Positions 32,429-40,636 of a stretch of DNA of 64,000 nt are shown piece after piece (position 1 is the first letter of the stretch; every line of letters begins with the position of its first letter). The stretch comes from Ferrimonas balearica. GTDB lineage: Bacteria; Pseudomonadota; Gammaproteobacteria; Enterobacterales; Shewanellaceae. The DNA is taken from positions 124,001 through 188,000 of the forward strand of contig NZ_JAHVHV010000004.1 of the NCBI RefSeq assembly GCF_019802085.1, given 5' to 3'. Under the pieces are notes generated by a model that was not told the origin of the DNA, did not search any database, and saw only the letters and a program-made list of their open reading frames with translations. A program made the translations under genes and the position numbers.

Positions 32429-33208
32429 ATGATCCCAATCGGCCCGTGCCGCTACGACAAAGACAGCAAGCGTCTGGAGAACCCCCAGGGGGAGATCTGG
32501 GACCTGCCCCGCGCCGAATACTTGGTGCTCTCTACCCTGCTGGCCCACCTGGGCGAGCCGGTGAAGAAGCGTGCCCTACGCTGCGGTCCCTTCGATGAGC
32601 CCCAGGTCAGTGAGTCCGCGGTGGTGCGGGCGGTGTTCCAGCTGCGCCACTTCCTCCAGGACGAGGAGCACTGCCTGATCCAGACCGTCAAGGGGGTGGG
32701 CTACCGCCTCTGCCTGCCCAGCGCCGAACCGGCGGGGGCGGCTCCGGTCGATACGCCCGAGGCCTCCCCAACCCGCCGTGCGCCCCGCCGCTGGGAGCGC
32801 CTGGCGCTGTTGGGTCTGGCGGCGCTGGCCCTGGGCCTTCTGGTGATCCACGGCCCGGTGCGCCACTGGCCGTCGGGGGAGAGCGGGCCGCAATTGCCCA
32901 GCCCGGTCAGCATTCCCCTGCCGGGGGACGAGGCGCTGGCGCTCTACTGGCTGAGCCCCGCCAGCAGCCACGTGCTGGATCTGTCCCAGATGCAGCGCAA
33001 GCTCACTCGACTGTTCTCCGATTGCGCCGCCTCCCCCTGGCAGGAGGTGTACGCCTCGCTCTCCAGCGATCAGCGGGTGCTCAACCTCACCCTCTATGGC
33101 CAGGAGAACCACCACACCCGGCTGCGCAACCTCAAGATCAGCGATCCTCGGGGCAACCCCAACTTCCTTCCTCCCAGCTGGCAACAGAAGGAGCTGCTCT
33201 GTGACTGA
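32429..33208 (+). CDS. ToxR/CadC-like membrane-bound regulator
   Basis: 259 residues. The N-terminal winged helix of the OmpR/ToxR type (about 1-95) shows LPRAEYLVLSTLLAH, SESAVVRAVFQLRHFL and the wing IQTVKGVGYRLCLP. A Pro/Arg-rich linker leads to one TM helix (LALLGLAALALGLLVIHG, about 121-138) and a periplasmic domain with two cysteines (SDCAAS, ELLCD). Such proteins bind DNA from the membrane in response to periplasmic cues. I start at ATG 32429 after AGGAC. It overlaps the next gene by 8 bases and diverges from the split-Soret operon, its most likely target. Confidence 0.82.
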   Translation: MIPIGPCRYDKDSKRLENPQGEIWDLPRAEYLVLSTLLAHLGEPVKKRALRCGPFDEPQVSESAVVRAVFQLRHFLQDEEHCLIQTVKGVGYRLCLPSAEPAGAAPVDTPEASPTRRAPRRWERLALLGLAALALGLLVIHGPVRHWPSGESGPQLPSPVSIPLPGDEALALYWLSPASSHVLDLSQMQRKLTRLFSDCAASPWQEVYASLSSDQRVLNLTLYGQENHHTRLRNLKISDPRGNPNFLPPSWQQKELLCD

Positions 33209-33716
33209 CGCCTCCATCAGCGCAAAATGGCTCTGGGCCCTGGTGCCGGTGTTGTTGGTGCCCCTGCTGGCGGTGCACTTCTGGCCGCGCACCGGCAGCG
33301 ACACCCTGATGCTCAACTGCCACAACGAGCTGTACGACAGCGACCGTTCCGACGAGATGCAGCACTACATGATCGCCGACTTCGTCATGTACGGCGCCTC
33401 GGCGCGGATCTACTACCGCTACTACACCCCCGAAGGGCAGCCGGTGGCCAACATCATCATGCAGGGGGAGCGCCAGGAGCACAGCGACACCCGCTTCCCC
33501 CTGGCGATGAGCCTGGTCAAGCACGAGGTGCTCAGCGAGGGCGAGCCCCTGCCCGCCCACTACCGCCAGCAGCTGCAGTTCAGCGAACGCAACCTGGCCA
33601 ATAACGGCCTGCACTACACCAGCATCGAGGTGCTCAAGCACGACCCGGACAGCCAGTCCATGGTAGTCCGCTTCCACCCCAGCCAGGCCGTCTGCTCCTG
33701 CGTCTACAGCCGCTGA
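33201..33716 (+). CDS. ToxS-like membrane partner of the regulator
   Basis: 171 residues: a short cytoplasmic N-terminus, one TM helix ([18 protein letters not shown]) and a periplasmic domain with cysteines at LNCHNE and VCSCVYSR. It starts at GTG 33201 inside the end of the ToxR-like gene (8-base overlap, AAGGAG upstream), so expression is coupled. Gene size, topology and coupling match ToxS/TcpH-type proteins that stabilise or tune ToxR-like regulators. Sequence identity to ToxS is not obvious, so the role is an inference. Confidence 0.72.
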   Translation: MTDASISAKWLWALVPVLLVPLLAVHFWPRTGSDTLMLNCHNELYDSDRSDEMQHYMIADFVMYGASARIYYRYYTPEGQPVANIIMQGERQEHSDTRFPLAMSLVKHEVLSEGEPLPAHYRQQLQFSERNLANNGLHYTSIEVLKHDPDSQSMVVRFHPSQAVCSCVYSR

Positions 33717-33792
33717 CGGCGGTGACGCCTTCGGGGCAATGGTGGTATCCTTGCCCCACTTTCCTTCCCACGCTTTTTTAGGATCTATCGTC

Positions 33793-34488
33793 ATGAAAAT
33801 TGGCATCATTGGCGCCATGGAGCAGGAGGTGGCCCTGCTGCGCAGCCACCTGGATGACCTGACCATCGAGACCGTCGCCGGCATCGAGTTTTACCAGGGG
33901 CGCCTGGGTGACCAGGCCGTGGTGCTGACCCGCAGCGGCATCGGCAAAGTCACCGCCACCATCGCCACCACCATCCTGATCGAGCGTTTCGCCCCCGACT
34001 ACGTGGTCAACACCGGCTCCGCCGGCGGCTTTGCCCAGGGCCTGGCCATCGGCGACATCGTGATCTCCTCCGAGGTGCGCCACCACGACGTCGACGTCAC
34101 CGCCTTCGGCTACGAGATGGGCCAGCTGCCGGGCCAGCCGGCGGCCTTCCGTCCTCACCCCAAGCTGGTGGAGGCCGCCAAGGGCGCCATCGCCTCCGTA
34201 GGGGAGGTCAAGGCGATCGAGGGGCTGATCTGCACCGGCGACAGCTTTATCGCCGATCCCGCTCGCACCCAGGTGATGCTGTCCCACTTCCCGGCCATGG
34301 CGGCCTGCGAGATGGAAGCGGCGGCCATCGCCCAGACCTGCCACCAGTTCGGCACCCCCTTCGTGGTGATCCGCGCCATCTCCGATAACGCCAACGACGA
34401 CGGCGCCGTCGATTTCGACAGCTTCATCGTCAAGGCCGGTGAACACTCCGCCAAGGTCGTGATGGCCATGGTGCAGAAGCTGAGCTGA
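33793..34488 (+). CDS. mtnN: 5'-methylthioadenosine/S-adenosylhomocysteine nucleosidase
   Basis: Hydrolyses MTA and SAH, clearing SAM by-products and feeding autoinducer-2 precursor supply. 231 residues, close to E. coli Pfs (232). Signatures: [16 protein letters not shown] (catalytic Glu region), [21 protein letters not shown], the CTGDSFIA loop, [11 protein letters not shown] for ribose binding and the catalytic Asp in [12 protein letters not shown] 33793 follows TTTAGGATC. It begins a run of tightly spaced genes to about 37.0 kb. Confidence 0.96.
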   Translation: MKIGIIGAMEQEVALLRSHLDDLTIETVAGIEFYQGRLGDQAVVLTRSGIGKVTATIATTILIERFAPDYVVNTGSAGGFAQGLAIGDIVISSEVRHHDVDVTAFGYEMGQLPGQPAAFRPHPKLVEAAKGAIASVGEVKAIEGLICTGDSFIADPARTQVMLSHFPAMAACEMEAAAIAQTCHQFGTPFVVIRAISDNANDDGAVDFDSFIVKAGEHSAKVVMAMVQKLS

Positions 34489-34498
34489 CCGAGCCATC

Positions 34499-35464
34499 AT
34501 GGACGCGGCCCTGGGTCCCTACAGCGCCCTGCTGGCACCCCCGCTGGTGCTGGCATTGGCTTACCTGCTGTCGATGCTGGTGCCGGAGGCCTGGCGCCCC
34601 CGCTATCGCCTGGCGCCCCTGGCCGAGTCCCTGGCCCGCAAGACCAACAAACCCCAGCACACCCCCCAGCAGCGTCGCCTGGCCGGCGTCCTCTCCCTGG
34701 GGCTGCTGGCGTTGCCGCTGTTGTCGGCGGTGGCGCTGATCACCGGCCTGGCGGCCTACGCCCTGCCTTTCGAGCTGGCCCTGCTGGCCTGGCTGCTGCC
34801 CGGCCCCGCCCTGGCCAAGGACAACGAGGCCCTGGCGGCCCGGCTGTTGGCGGGGCAGAAGGAGCAGGCCCGCAGCCTGCTGGCCCCCTGGACGGTGCGC
34901 GACACCTACAGCCTCTCCCCCATGGGCCTGACCAAGGCCGCCATCGAAGCCCAGCTGCAGCAGGAGCGCAGCCAGCGCTTCGCAGTGCTGTTCTGGTATG
35001 TCCTGGGGGGCCCGCTGATGGCCACCGCCGCCTGGCTGAGCAACGAGCTGGTCCGCGTCTGGCACCGGGATCGCCCCGGCATGGGCTGCTTCGCCCACTG
35101 GCCCACCCGGGTGGCCGGCGTGCTGATGTTGCCGGTCAATGCCCTGCTGGCCGCCACCCTGGCGCTGTACGGCGCCCCCCTGGCCCCCTGGCGGGCGCGC
35201 CACCAGCTCAGTGGCGACTGGGAGGCCCGCAGTCACCAGTGGCCCCAGCTCAGCCTGGCCTGGAGCCTCGGCAGCCAGCTGGGTGGCCCCTGGCAACTGG
35301 AGGGCCAGCGTCGGATCCGTCCCCGCCTGGGCCCCGACACCCCGCCGGCGCAACCGGATCTGTTGCGCACCCGGCGTCTGCTGAGCTACGCCTGCTGGCT
35401 GTGGCTCTCCCTGCTGTTTCTGTTCGGTGCCGCCCTGGCGATGTTGCGCCACGGCGCCCTTTGA
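34499..35464 (+). CDS. CobD/CbiB-family integral membrane protein
   Basis: 321 residues with N- and C-terminal hydrophobic segments. It has the CbiB-like core VRDTYSLSPMGLTKAAIEA and PGMGCFAHWPTRVAGVLMLPVNALLA, matching the VRD(T/P)..L...G..KA.IE and W.P.R......P pattern of adenosylcobinamide-phosphate synthases. It starts 10 bases after mtnN, a linkage seen in related bacteria. No other cobalamin biosynthesis gene is nearby, so cobinamide salvage or a different amidation role is possible. Confidence 0.75.
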   Translation: MDAALGPYSALLAPPLVLALAYLLSMLVPEAWRPRYRLAPLAESLARKTNKPQHTPQQRRLAGVLSLGLLALPLLSAVALITGLAAYALPFELALLAWLLPGPALAKDNEALAARLLAGQKEQARSLLAPWTVRDTYSLSPMGLTKAAIEAQLQQERSQRFAVLFWYVLGGPLMATAAWLSNELVRVWHRDRPGMGCFAHWPTRVAGVLMLPVNALLAATLALYGAPLAPWRARHQLSGDWEARSHQWPQLSLAWSLGSQLGGPWQLEGQRRIRPRLGPDTPPAQPDLLRTRRLLSYACWLWLSLLFLFGAALAMLRHGAL

Positions 35465-35476
35465 TATCGACCCATC

Positions 35477-35860
35477 ATGCAACTGAGTCTGACCACCCCG
35501 GCCCTGCTGTTTCCGGCCATCTCCCTGCTGCTGCTGGCTTACACCAACCGCTTCCTCTCCCTGGCGGCGCTGATCCGCTCCCTGGCCAACCAGGGCGCCG
35601 ATTGCACCGTGGCGGAGGCCCAGATCGCCAACCTGCGTCACCGAATCCGACTGATCCGCTGGATGCAGGAAGCCGGTGTCCTGAGCTTTGCCCTGTGTGT
35701 AGTGAGCATGCTGCTGATATATTTAGATAAACCCGGCTTTGCTTTCTGGAGCTTCGGCGCCAGCCTGGGATTGCTGATCCACTCCCTCACCCTGTCGGTG
35801 GTGGAGATCCGCATCTCTCAGAAGGCCTTGGACATCTTCCTCGACGGGCTGAAACGATGA
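35477..35860 (+). CDS. DUF2721-type membrane protein
   Basis: 127 residues with three TM segments: [20 protein letters not shown], a central [15 protein letters not shown] and [18 protein letters not shown]. They are separated by a conserved-looking cytoplasmic helix, [15 protein letters not shown]. The arrangement and the opening line fit DUF2721, a family of unknown function. It starts 12 bases after the CbiB-like gene and overlaps the next gene by four bases (ATGA). Confidence 0.72.
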   Translation: MQLSLTTPALLFPAISLLLLAYTNRFLSLAALIRSLANQGADCTVAEAQIANLRHRIRLIRWMQEAGVLSFALCVVSMLLIYLDKPGFAFWSFGASLGLLIHSLTLSVVEIRISQKALDIFLDGLKR

Positions 35861-36486
35861 GCGACTTCATCTACGTCTTAGACATCTTTGGCACCATGGT
35901 CTTTGCCATCTCCGGTGCCCTGGCCGCCGGCCGGCTGCGGATGGACCCCTTCGGGGTGCTGGTGCTGGCCGGGGTCACCGCCGTGGGCGGCGGCACGGTG
36001 CGGGACGCCATCCTCGGCGCCACCCCGGTGTTCTGGATCACCGACACCAACTACATCTGGGCGGTGATGCTGACCGCCGTGGCGGTGATGCTGCTGGTGC
36101 GCTGCCCCCGGCGACTGAGCGGTCGCTGGTTCCAGGTGGCCGACGCCCTGGGGTTGGCGGTGTTCACCATCATCGGCGCCCAGAAGGCCCTGCTGTTCGG
36201 CGCCTCACCGATGATCGCGGTGATGATGGGCACCATGACCGGCGTGGTGGGCGGGGTGATCCGGGACGTGCTCTGCCGGGAGGTGCCCCTGGTGCTTCGC
36301 ACCGAGATCTACGCCACCGCCTGCATCGTCGGCGGGATCCTCTACACCGGCGCCCTGGCACTGGGGATGACCGCGGTATTGGCCGCCTCCCTGGCGATGC
36401 TGGGCACCCTGGCGCTGAGACTGGCGGGGATCTTCTGGGGCTTGTCTCTGCCCGCCTTTGCCCTGGATAATCCCAAGTCCCGCTGA
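35857..36486 (+). CDS. TRIC-family (YadS/YicG) inner-membrane channel protein
   Basis: 209 residues, seven TM segments in two similar halves. Each half has the signature of the UPF0126/TRIC family: [19 protein letters not shown] with [11 protein letters not shown], then [10 protein letters not shown] with [12 protein letters not shown]. Bacterial TRIC proteins form trimeric cation channels; related genes have also been linked to amino-acid uptake. Specificity here is unknown. ATGA overlap with the DUF2721 gene indicates coupled translation. Confidence 0.88.
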   Translation: MSDFIYVLDIFGTMVFAISGALAAGRLRMDPFGVLVLAGVTAVGGGTVRDAILGATPVFWITDTNYIWAVMLTAVAVMLLVRCPRRLSGRWFQVADALGLAVFTIIGAQKALLFGASPMIAVMMGTMTGVVGGVIRDVLCREVPLVLRTEIYATACIVGGILYTGALALGMTAVLAASLAMLGTLALRLAGIFWGLSLPAFALDNPKSR

Positions 36487-36503
36487 ATCTAAGGAGGTCG
36501 ACC

Positions 36504-37010
36504 GTGCGTTTCCTGCTGATATTGCTGCTGAGCCTGCCCCTGGGGGCCCTGGCCGCCGAAGAGGTGGACCCCAGCCCGCAAACCCCGGAAGCGATCCAGC
36601 TGGCCCAGGACTACATGGCCGCCCTCACCAACCGCAACTACAGCCAGCTGGCCCAGTACTACGATCGGGAGAGCGTGCTCACCGACCGCATGGCGGGCAA
36701 GTCGATCACCGGCCGCCGGGACATCCTGGCCTTTCTGCGCCGGGTGCACACCTACACCCAGGAGTACTACTTCAACTCGGATCACCTGTTCTACAAGGGC
36801 TCCCGGGTGGTGATGATCGGCAACTACTACTACAAGGCCCGGGGCGATCTGTTCGGCTACCCCGGCCAGTCCATCACCTTTGCCCTGCCCGGGGTCACCA
36901 CCTTGAAGCTGGATCTGGAGAATCGGCGCATCGAGGAGCACATCGATTTTCTCGACTACGCCACCATGGAGGATCAGCTCTCTTCCCACCCCTCACTGTC
37001 GGTGCCCTAG
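36504..37010 (+). CDS. Secreted NTF2/SnoaL-fold protein
   Basis: 168 residues. The signal peptide ends at ALAAE. The body has the alpha-then-curved-sheet layout of NTF2-like proteins: AQDYMAALTNRNYSQLAQYYDRESVLTD-type opening (keys: YMAAL, DYS/NYS, YYD), the GRRDILAFLRRV helix and long strands rich in Tyr. No catalytic motif is evident. It starts at GTG 36504 behind AAGGAGGT, one of the strongest binding sites in the window. Last gene of the mtnN run. Confidence 0.72.
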   Translation: MRFLLILLLSLPLGALAAEEVDPSPQTPEAIQLAQDYMAALTNRNYSQLAQYYDRESVLTDRMAGKSITGRRDILAFLRRVHTYTQEYYFNSDHLFYKGSRVVMIGNYYYKARGDLFGYPGQSITFALPGVTTLKLDLENRRIEEHIDFLDYATMEDQLSSHPSLSVP

Positions 37011-37112
37011 CCCCTTCCACGTCCGTCAGAAAAACGCAACTTGACAGCGTTTTCAATCTCTTACCATCCTTAGTGGCAACCACTTCCGGTTGCGCATGTT
37101 GAGGGATCCCCC

Positions 37113-37991
37113 ATGGAAGAGATGGAACAAAACGTCCAAGAGAGTCTAAAACTGATGGAGGGGCTGACGCAGAAGGGGATCGACATGACCCTCAGCTACG
37201 GCCCCAAGCTGATGCTGGCCATCATTGTCCTGCTGATGGGGCTGTGGTTTATCCGCGGCCTGGTGAAGGTGGTGGACAAGTCGATGGACAAGGCCAACGT
37301 CGACATCACCCTGCAACGCTTCCTGCTCAGCATCATCAGCGTCGGCCTCAAGTTCGTGCTGGTAGTGATCTTCGCCTCCATGATCGGCGTCGAGACCGCC
37401 TCTTTGGTGGCGATGCTGGGTGCCGCCGGCCTGGCCATCGGCCTGGCCCTGCAGGGCAGCCTGGCCAACTTCGCCGGCGGGGTGCTGATCCTGCTGTTCA
37501 AGCCGTTCAAGTTCGGCGACGTCATCGAGGCCCAGGGCTTCCTGGGACGGGTGCACGAGATCCAGATCTTCAACACCATACTGCTGACCATGGACAACCA
37601 GAAGGTGGTGATCCCCAATGGCCTGCTCTCCAACGGCTGCGTCAAAAACCTGTTCAGCGAGCCGACCCGTCGGGTGGATCTGACCTTCGGGATCAGCTAC
37701 GACGACGACATCGCCATCGCCAAGGAGGTGCTGGCCAAGGTGATCGGCGAGGACAGTCGCATCCTCAAAGATCCCGAACCGGAGATCTACGTCAGCGCCC
37801 ACGCCGACAGCTCGGTCAACCTGCTGGTGCGCCCCTGGGTCAACTCCGACGACTACTGGCCGGTCTACTTTGATCTTATCGAGCGGGTGAAGATCGCCTT
37901 CGACCACAACAACATCACCATCCCCTTCCCCCAGCGGGATGTACACCACCACGGCCTCTCGCCGCACCTGCTGGGCACCGACGACGCCTGA
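37113..37991 (+). CDS. mscS: Small-conductance mechanosensitive channel MscS
   Basis: Releases solutes on hypo-osmotic shock. 292 residues, near E. coli MscS (286). Three TM helices are followed by the pore helix TM3 with Gly/Ala packing (GAAGLAIGLALQGSLANFAGG, shown as key residues). The beta domain shows FKPFKFGDVIEAQGFLGRV and VVIPNGLLSNGCVKN. The C-terminal alpha/beta chamber ends in VHHHGLSPHLL. ATG 37113 follows a GAGGGATCCCCC leader. It has its own promoter region (37011-37112) and a strong terminator. Confidence 0.93.
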   Translation: MEEMEQNVQESLKLMEGLTQKGIDMTLSYGPKLMLAIIVLLMGLWFIRGLVKVVDKSMDKANVDITLQRFLLSIISVGLKFVLVVIFASMIGVETASLVAMLGAAGLAIGLALQGSLANFAGGVLILLFKPFKFGDVIEAQGFLGRVHEIQIFNTILLTMDNQKVVIPNGLLSNGCVKNLFSEPTRRVDLTFGISYDDDIAIAKEVLAKVIGEDSRILKDPEPEIYVSAHADSSVNLLVRPWVNSDDYWPVYFDLIERVKIAFDHNNITIPFPQRDVHHHGLSPHLLGTDDA

Positions 37992-37993
37992 CC

Positions 37994-38023
37994 AAAAAAA
38001 GCCCGCCGATTGGCGGGCTTTTT
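37994..38023. terminator. Bidirectional intrinsic terminator
   Basis: A-tract, GCCCGCC, loop GATT, GGCGGGC, TTTTT. It separates convergent mscS and catalase genes. Confidence 0.93.
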
Positions 38024-38038
38024 GATGGGGCTGCGGGC

Positions 38039-39499
38039 TCAGCGACGGGCGTCGATGGCGGCCTTGACGCCGGCGGCGTAAGCCACGTCCGCCTGGCGGA
38101 AGTGCTCCAGCATCTTCTCCTGCACCTCACCGCTGGCCTGGCTCAAGGTGGCGGCGATGGTGTCGAACAGCGCCTGCTGCTGGTCGGCGTTCATCAGTCG
38201 GAACAGATCCCCGGCCTGGGCGTAATCGTCCTCCACCGTCTTGTCGTAGCGGTCCATGGCGCCGGCCAGGTCCATCGGTGGCTCGGCGTACTGGGCCTGC
38301 TGGGCCGCCCCGCCCTGGGTGTTGGGGCCGTAGTTGACGTCCCCGGCGCTGCCCGCTGCACTGCCGTGGAAGGGGCAGCCGGTGCCGGCCATGGCACCGC
38401 CACGCTGGTAGTGGTTGGGCTTGCTGGCGTGGGGGCAGTTCACCGGCAGCTGGTTGTAGTTGGTGCCCACCCGGTAGCGCTGGGCGTCGGCGTAGGCGAA
38501 CAGCCGGGCCTGCAGCATCTTGTCCGGTGAGGCGCCCACCCCGGGCACCAGGTTGGAGGGCGCCAGGGCGGCCTGCTCCACCTCGTTGAAGTAGTTCTCG
38601 GGGTTACGGTTGAGCTCCAATACGCCGATCTCCATCAGCGGGTAGTCCTTGTGGGGCCACACCTTGGTGAGATCGAAGGGGTTCAGGTGGTATTGCTCGG
38701 CGTCCGCCTCCGGCATGATCTGCACTTTTACTGCCCACTTGGGGAAGTCGCCGTCTTCGATGGCGGCAAAGAGGTCCCGCTGGGCGTGGTCCGGATCGAT
38801 CCCCTTGAGCTGGTCCGCCTGCTCGTTGGAGAGGTTCTTGATCCCCTGCAGCGTCTTGAAGTGGAACTTGACCCAGAACCGCTCGCCCTTGTCGTTCCAC
38901 AGCGAGAAGGTGTGGCTGCCGTAGCCGTTCATATGGCGGTAGGTGGCCGGAATGCCCCGGTCGGACATCAGGATGGTCACCTGGTGCAGCGCCTCCGGGT
39001 GCAAAGACCAGAAGTCCCACATCGCCTGAGGGTTTTTCAGGTTGGTCTTGGGATCGCGTTTCTGGGTGTGGATAAAGTCCGGGAACTTGATGCCGTCACG
39101 CAGGAAGAACACCGGGGTGTTGTTGCCGACGATGTCGTGGTTGCCGTTGGCGGTGTAGAAGCGCAGGGCAAAGCCGCGGGGATCCCGCTCGGCGTCGGCG
39201 GAGCCGGACTCGCCGCCCACGGTGGAGAAGCGCAGGAAGGTCTCGGTCTTTTTGCCCACACCGCGGAAGTGATCTGCGATGCTGTACTCGGACAGGTCCT
39301 TGGTCAGGGTAAAGGTGCCGTAGGCGCCGGAGCCCTTGGCGTGCACCACCCGCTCTGGGATCCGCTCGCGGTTGAAGTGGGCCAGCTTCTCAATCAGCTG
39401 CCAGTCCTGCAGCATCAGGCCGCCACGGGCGCCGGCGGACAGGCTGTTCTGGTCGTCGGCGATGGGGGCGCCGCTCTGGGTGGTCAGTCGTTCAGTCAT
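38039..39499 (-). CDS. katB: Heme catalase (clade 3, KatA/KatB type)
   Basis: Breaks down hydrogen peroxide. 486 residues, the small-subunit size of clade 3 enzymes. Distal-side segments include [17 protein letters not shown] (catalytic His) and [25 protein letters not shown] (catalytic Asn). The proximal heme ligand is Tyr in [20 protein letters not shown]-binding-type residues are also kept. There is no signal peptide, so it is cytoplasmic. Start chosen at ATG 39499 ([12 protein letters not shown]) with GAGGAC upstream. A perfect FNR-type box lies 170 bases before the start. Confidence 0.93.
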   Translation of the reverse strand: MTERLTTQSGAPIADDQNSLSAGARGGLMLQDWQLIEKLAHFNRERIPERVVHAKGSGAYGTFTLTKDLSEYSIADHFRGVGKKTETFLRFSTVGGESGSADAERDPRGFALRFYTANGNHDIVGNNTPVFFLRDGIKFPDFIHTQKRDPKTNLKNPQAMWDFWSLHPEALHQVTILMSDRGIPATYRHMNGYGSHTFSLWNDKGERFWVKFHFKTLQGIKNLSNEQADQLKGIDPDHAQRDLFAAIEDGDFPKWAVKVQIMPEADAEQYHLNPFDLTKVWPHKDYPLMEIGVLELNRNPENYFNEVEQAALAPSNLVPGVGASPDKMLQARLFAYADAQRYRVGTNYNQLPVNCPHASKPNHYQRGGAMAGTGCPFHGSAAGSAGDVNYGPNTQGGAAQQAQYAEPPMDLAGAMDRYDKTVEDDYAQAGDLFRLMNADQQQALFDTIAATLSQASGEVQEKMLEHFRQADVAYAAGVKAAIDARR

Positions 39500-39667
39500 G
39501 GGGGGTGTCCTCACAGTGTGCCCCGGCTCGGGACGCTATCCAGTCGTACAGGCCATACCACATGGCGGGCCTCCTCTTTAATCTCTAAAACCGATAATAG
39601 ACATCACCACCAATCGCATCCAACAGAGTTGAAAGGTCATCCTGTTCGCTTTTTACGATTACCAATC

Positions 39668-39681
39668 TTGATTTAAATCAA
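39668..39681. promoter_or_regulatory. FNR/EtrA box upstream of the catalase gene
   Basis: TTGATTTAAATCAA is a perfect match to TTGAT-N4-ATCAA. Its only plausible target is the leftward catalase gene, since the gene on its right points toward it and ends in its own terminator. Whether it activates or represses cannot be told. Confidence 0.75.
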
Positions 39682-39710
39682 GGAAAACAGGCCCACTTTC
39701 TGTCGGGCAC

Positions 39711-39734
39711 AAAAAAGCCCGCCGAAAGGCGGGC
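39711..39734 (-). terminator. Intrinsic terminator of the 39755-40138 gene
   Basis: On the minus strand GCCCGCC, loop TTTC, GGCGGGC, then TTTTTT. Confidence 0.92.
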
Positions 39735-39754
39735 TTATGGCGGAACCGTCGGGC

Positions 39755-40138
39755 TCAGCTTTCGTGGTAGCTGCCGTCCCAGTCGCCGTAGTTGGCGTCA
39801 CCGGCCAGCACCGTCAGCTCAGGGGCCTGGCCAAAGGTGTTGCTCAGCACCTCGGTCACCGCCGCCACCACCGCGTCGACGCTGCTCTGCTCGGTGTAGT
39901 AGCTCACCGCCACGTGGAAGCGATCGTTGAAGTAGGCGATGAACAGGTCCCACCCCTGGTCGATCTGCAGCTCGGTCAGGGCCAGGTCCAGGGCATCGAA
40001 CTTCTCGATGTCGGCGGCAAAACGGAACTCCACACAGGTCTCAGCGAAGGGGCCCAGGGCGTACTTCTTCAGGTGACGGGCCTTGTGATGGGACTTGATG
40101 GCCGGTTTGGCCAGTTCAGGCACGGCGATGATCGACAT
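39755..40138 (-). CDS. Small soluble protein of unknown function
   Basis: 127 residues, no signal peptide and no TM segment. It opens with a Lys/His-rich stretch (AKPAIKSHHKARHLKKYALG) and continues with an alternating alpha/beta pattern (FAADIEKFDALDLALTELQ ; WDLFIAYFNDRFHVAVSYY, given as key strands). I do not recognise a family. The ATG at 40138 follows GAGGAACC. It is monocistronic with its own terminator, in an otherwise respiratory and stress context. Confidence 0.65.
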   Translation of the reverse strand: MSIIAVPELAKPAIKSHHKARHLKKYALGPFAETCVEFRFAADIEKFDALDLALTELQIDQGWDLFIAYFNDRFHVAVSYYTEQSSVDAVVAAVTEVLSNTFGQAPELTVLAGDANYGDWDGSYHES

Positions 40139-40636
40139 GATGGTTCCTCAGGGTCAGGCCGGGAGATCGGCGGATGGCGGCAGAGTACGCCACTCCCGGA
40201 CGGACCGCAAGAAATCCGCTTCACACCCCGCAAAGCCAGCCGGTTCGAGGGCAATGCAAACGCCTTTGCGACGCGCTCGTATTTCCGCCCCGTTTGGGAT
40301 CCCACCCTGTGCAGGTGATGAGCAAAGAGTTTTCTCTGCCCCGAAACCCTGCCCCGTTTATTTCTGTTTTCGCATTCGGAAATTGTGGGCCCAAGTGTCG
40401 CTCGTATTTTGTTCAGGCGAAAAGATCACCCCCCGATAACAATTGCGGCACCCCCTGATAAAGCTTGGCGAAACCTCTTTTCTTTTCTGCCCCAAATGGG
40501 CCACGGCGATCCCCCGAAGGGGGTTTTCTTGGTCCCCCTCACGAGGGCCCTTCACGATTTGCCCGCCCGAGCGGCGCTTCGGACACTGTATGAGCTGAAA
40601 AAGCACTCCTAATACAAAAAAATGCAGAGAGAGATG
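40139..40636 (+). promoter_or_regulatory. Leader region of the decaheme cytochrome gene
   Basis: About 500 bases without a gene. Close to the cytochrome start it contains CCCCC-GAA-GGGGG followed by TTTTCTT (40511-40530), an intrinsic-terminator-like element that could attenuate transcription. Another imperfect C-rich/G-rich pairing follows at about 40531-40550. No FNR, CRP or ArcA site of good quality is visible. Confidence 0.4.
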
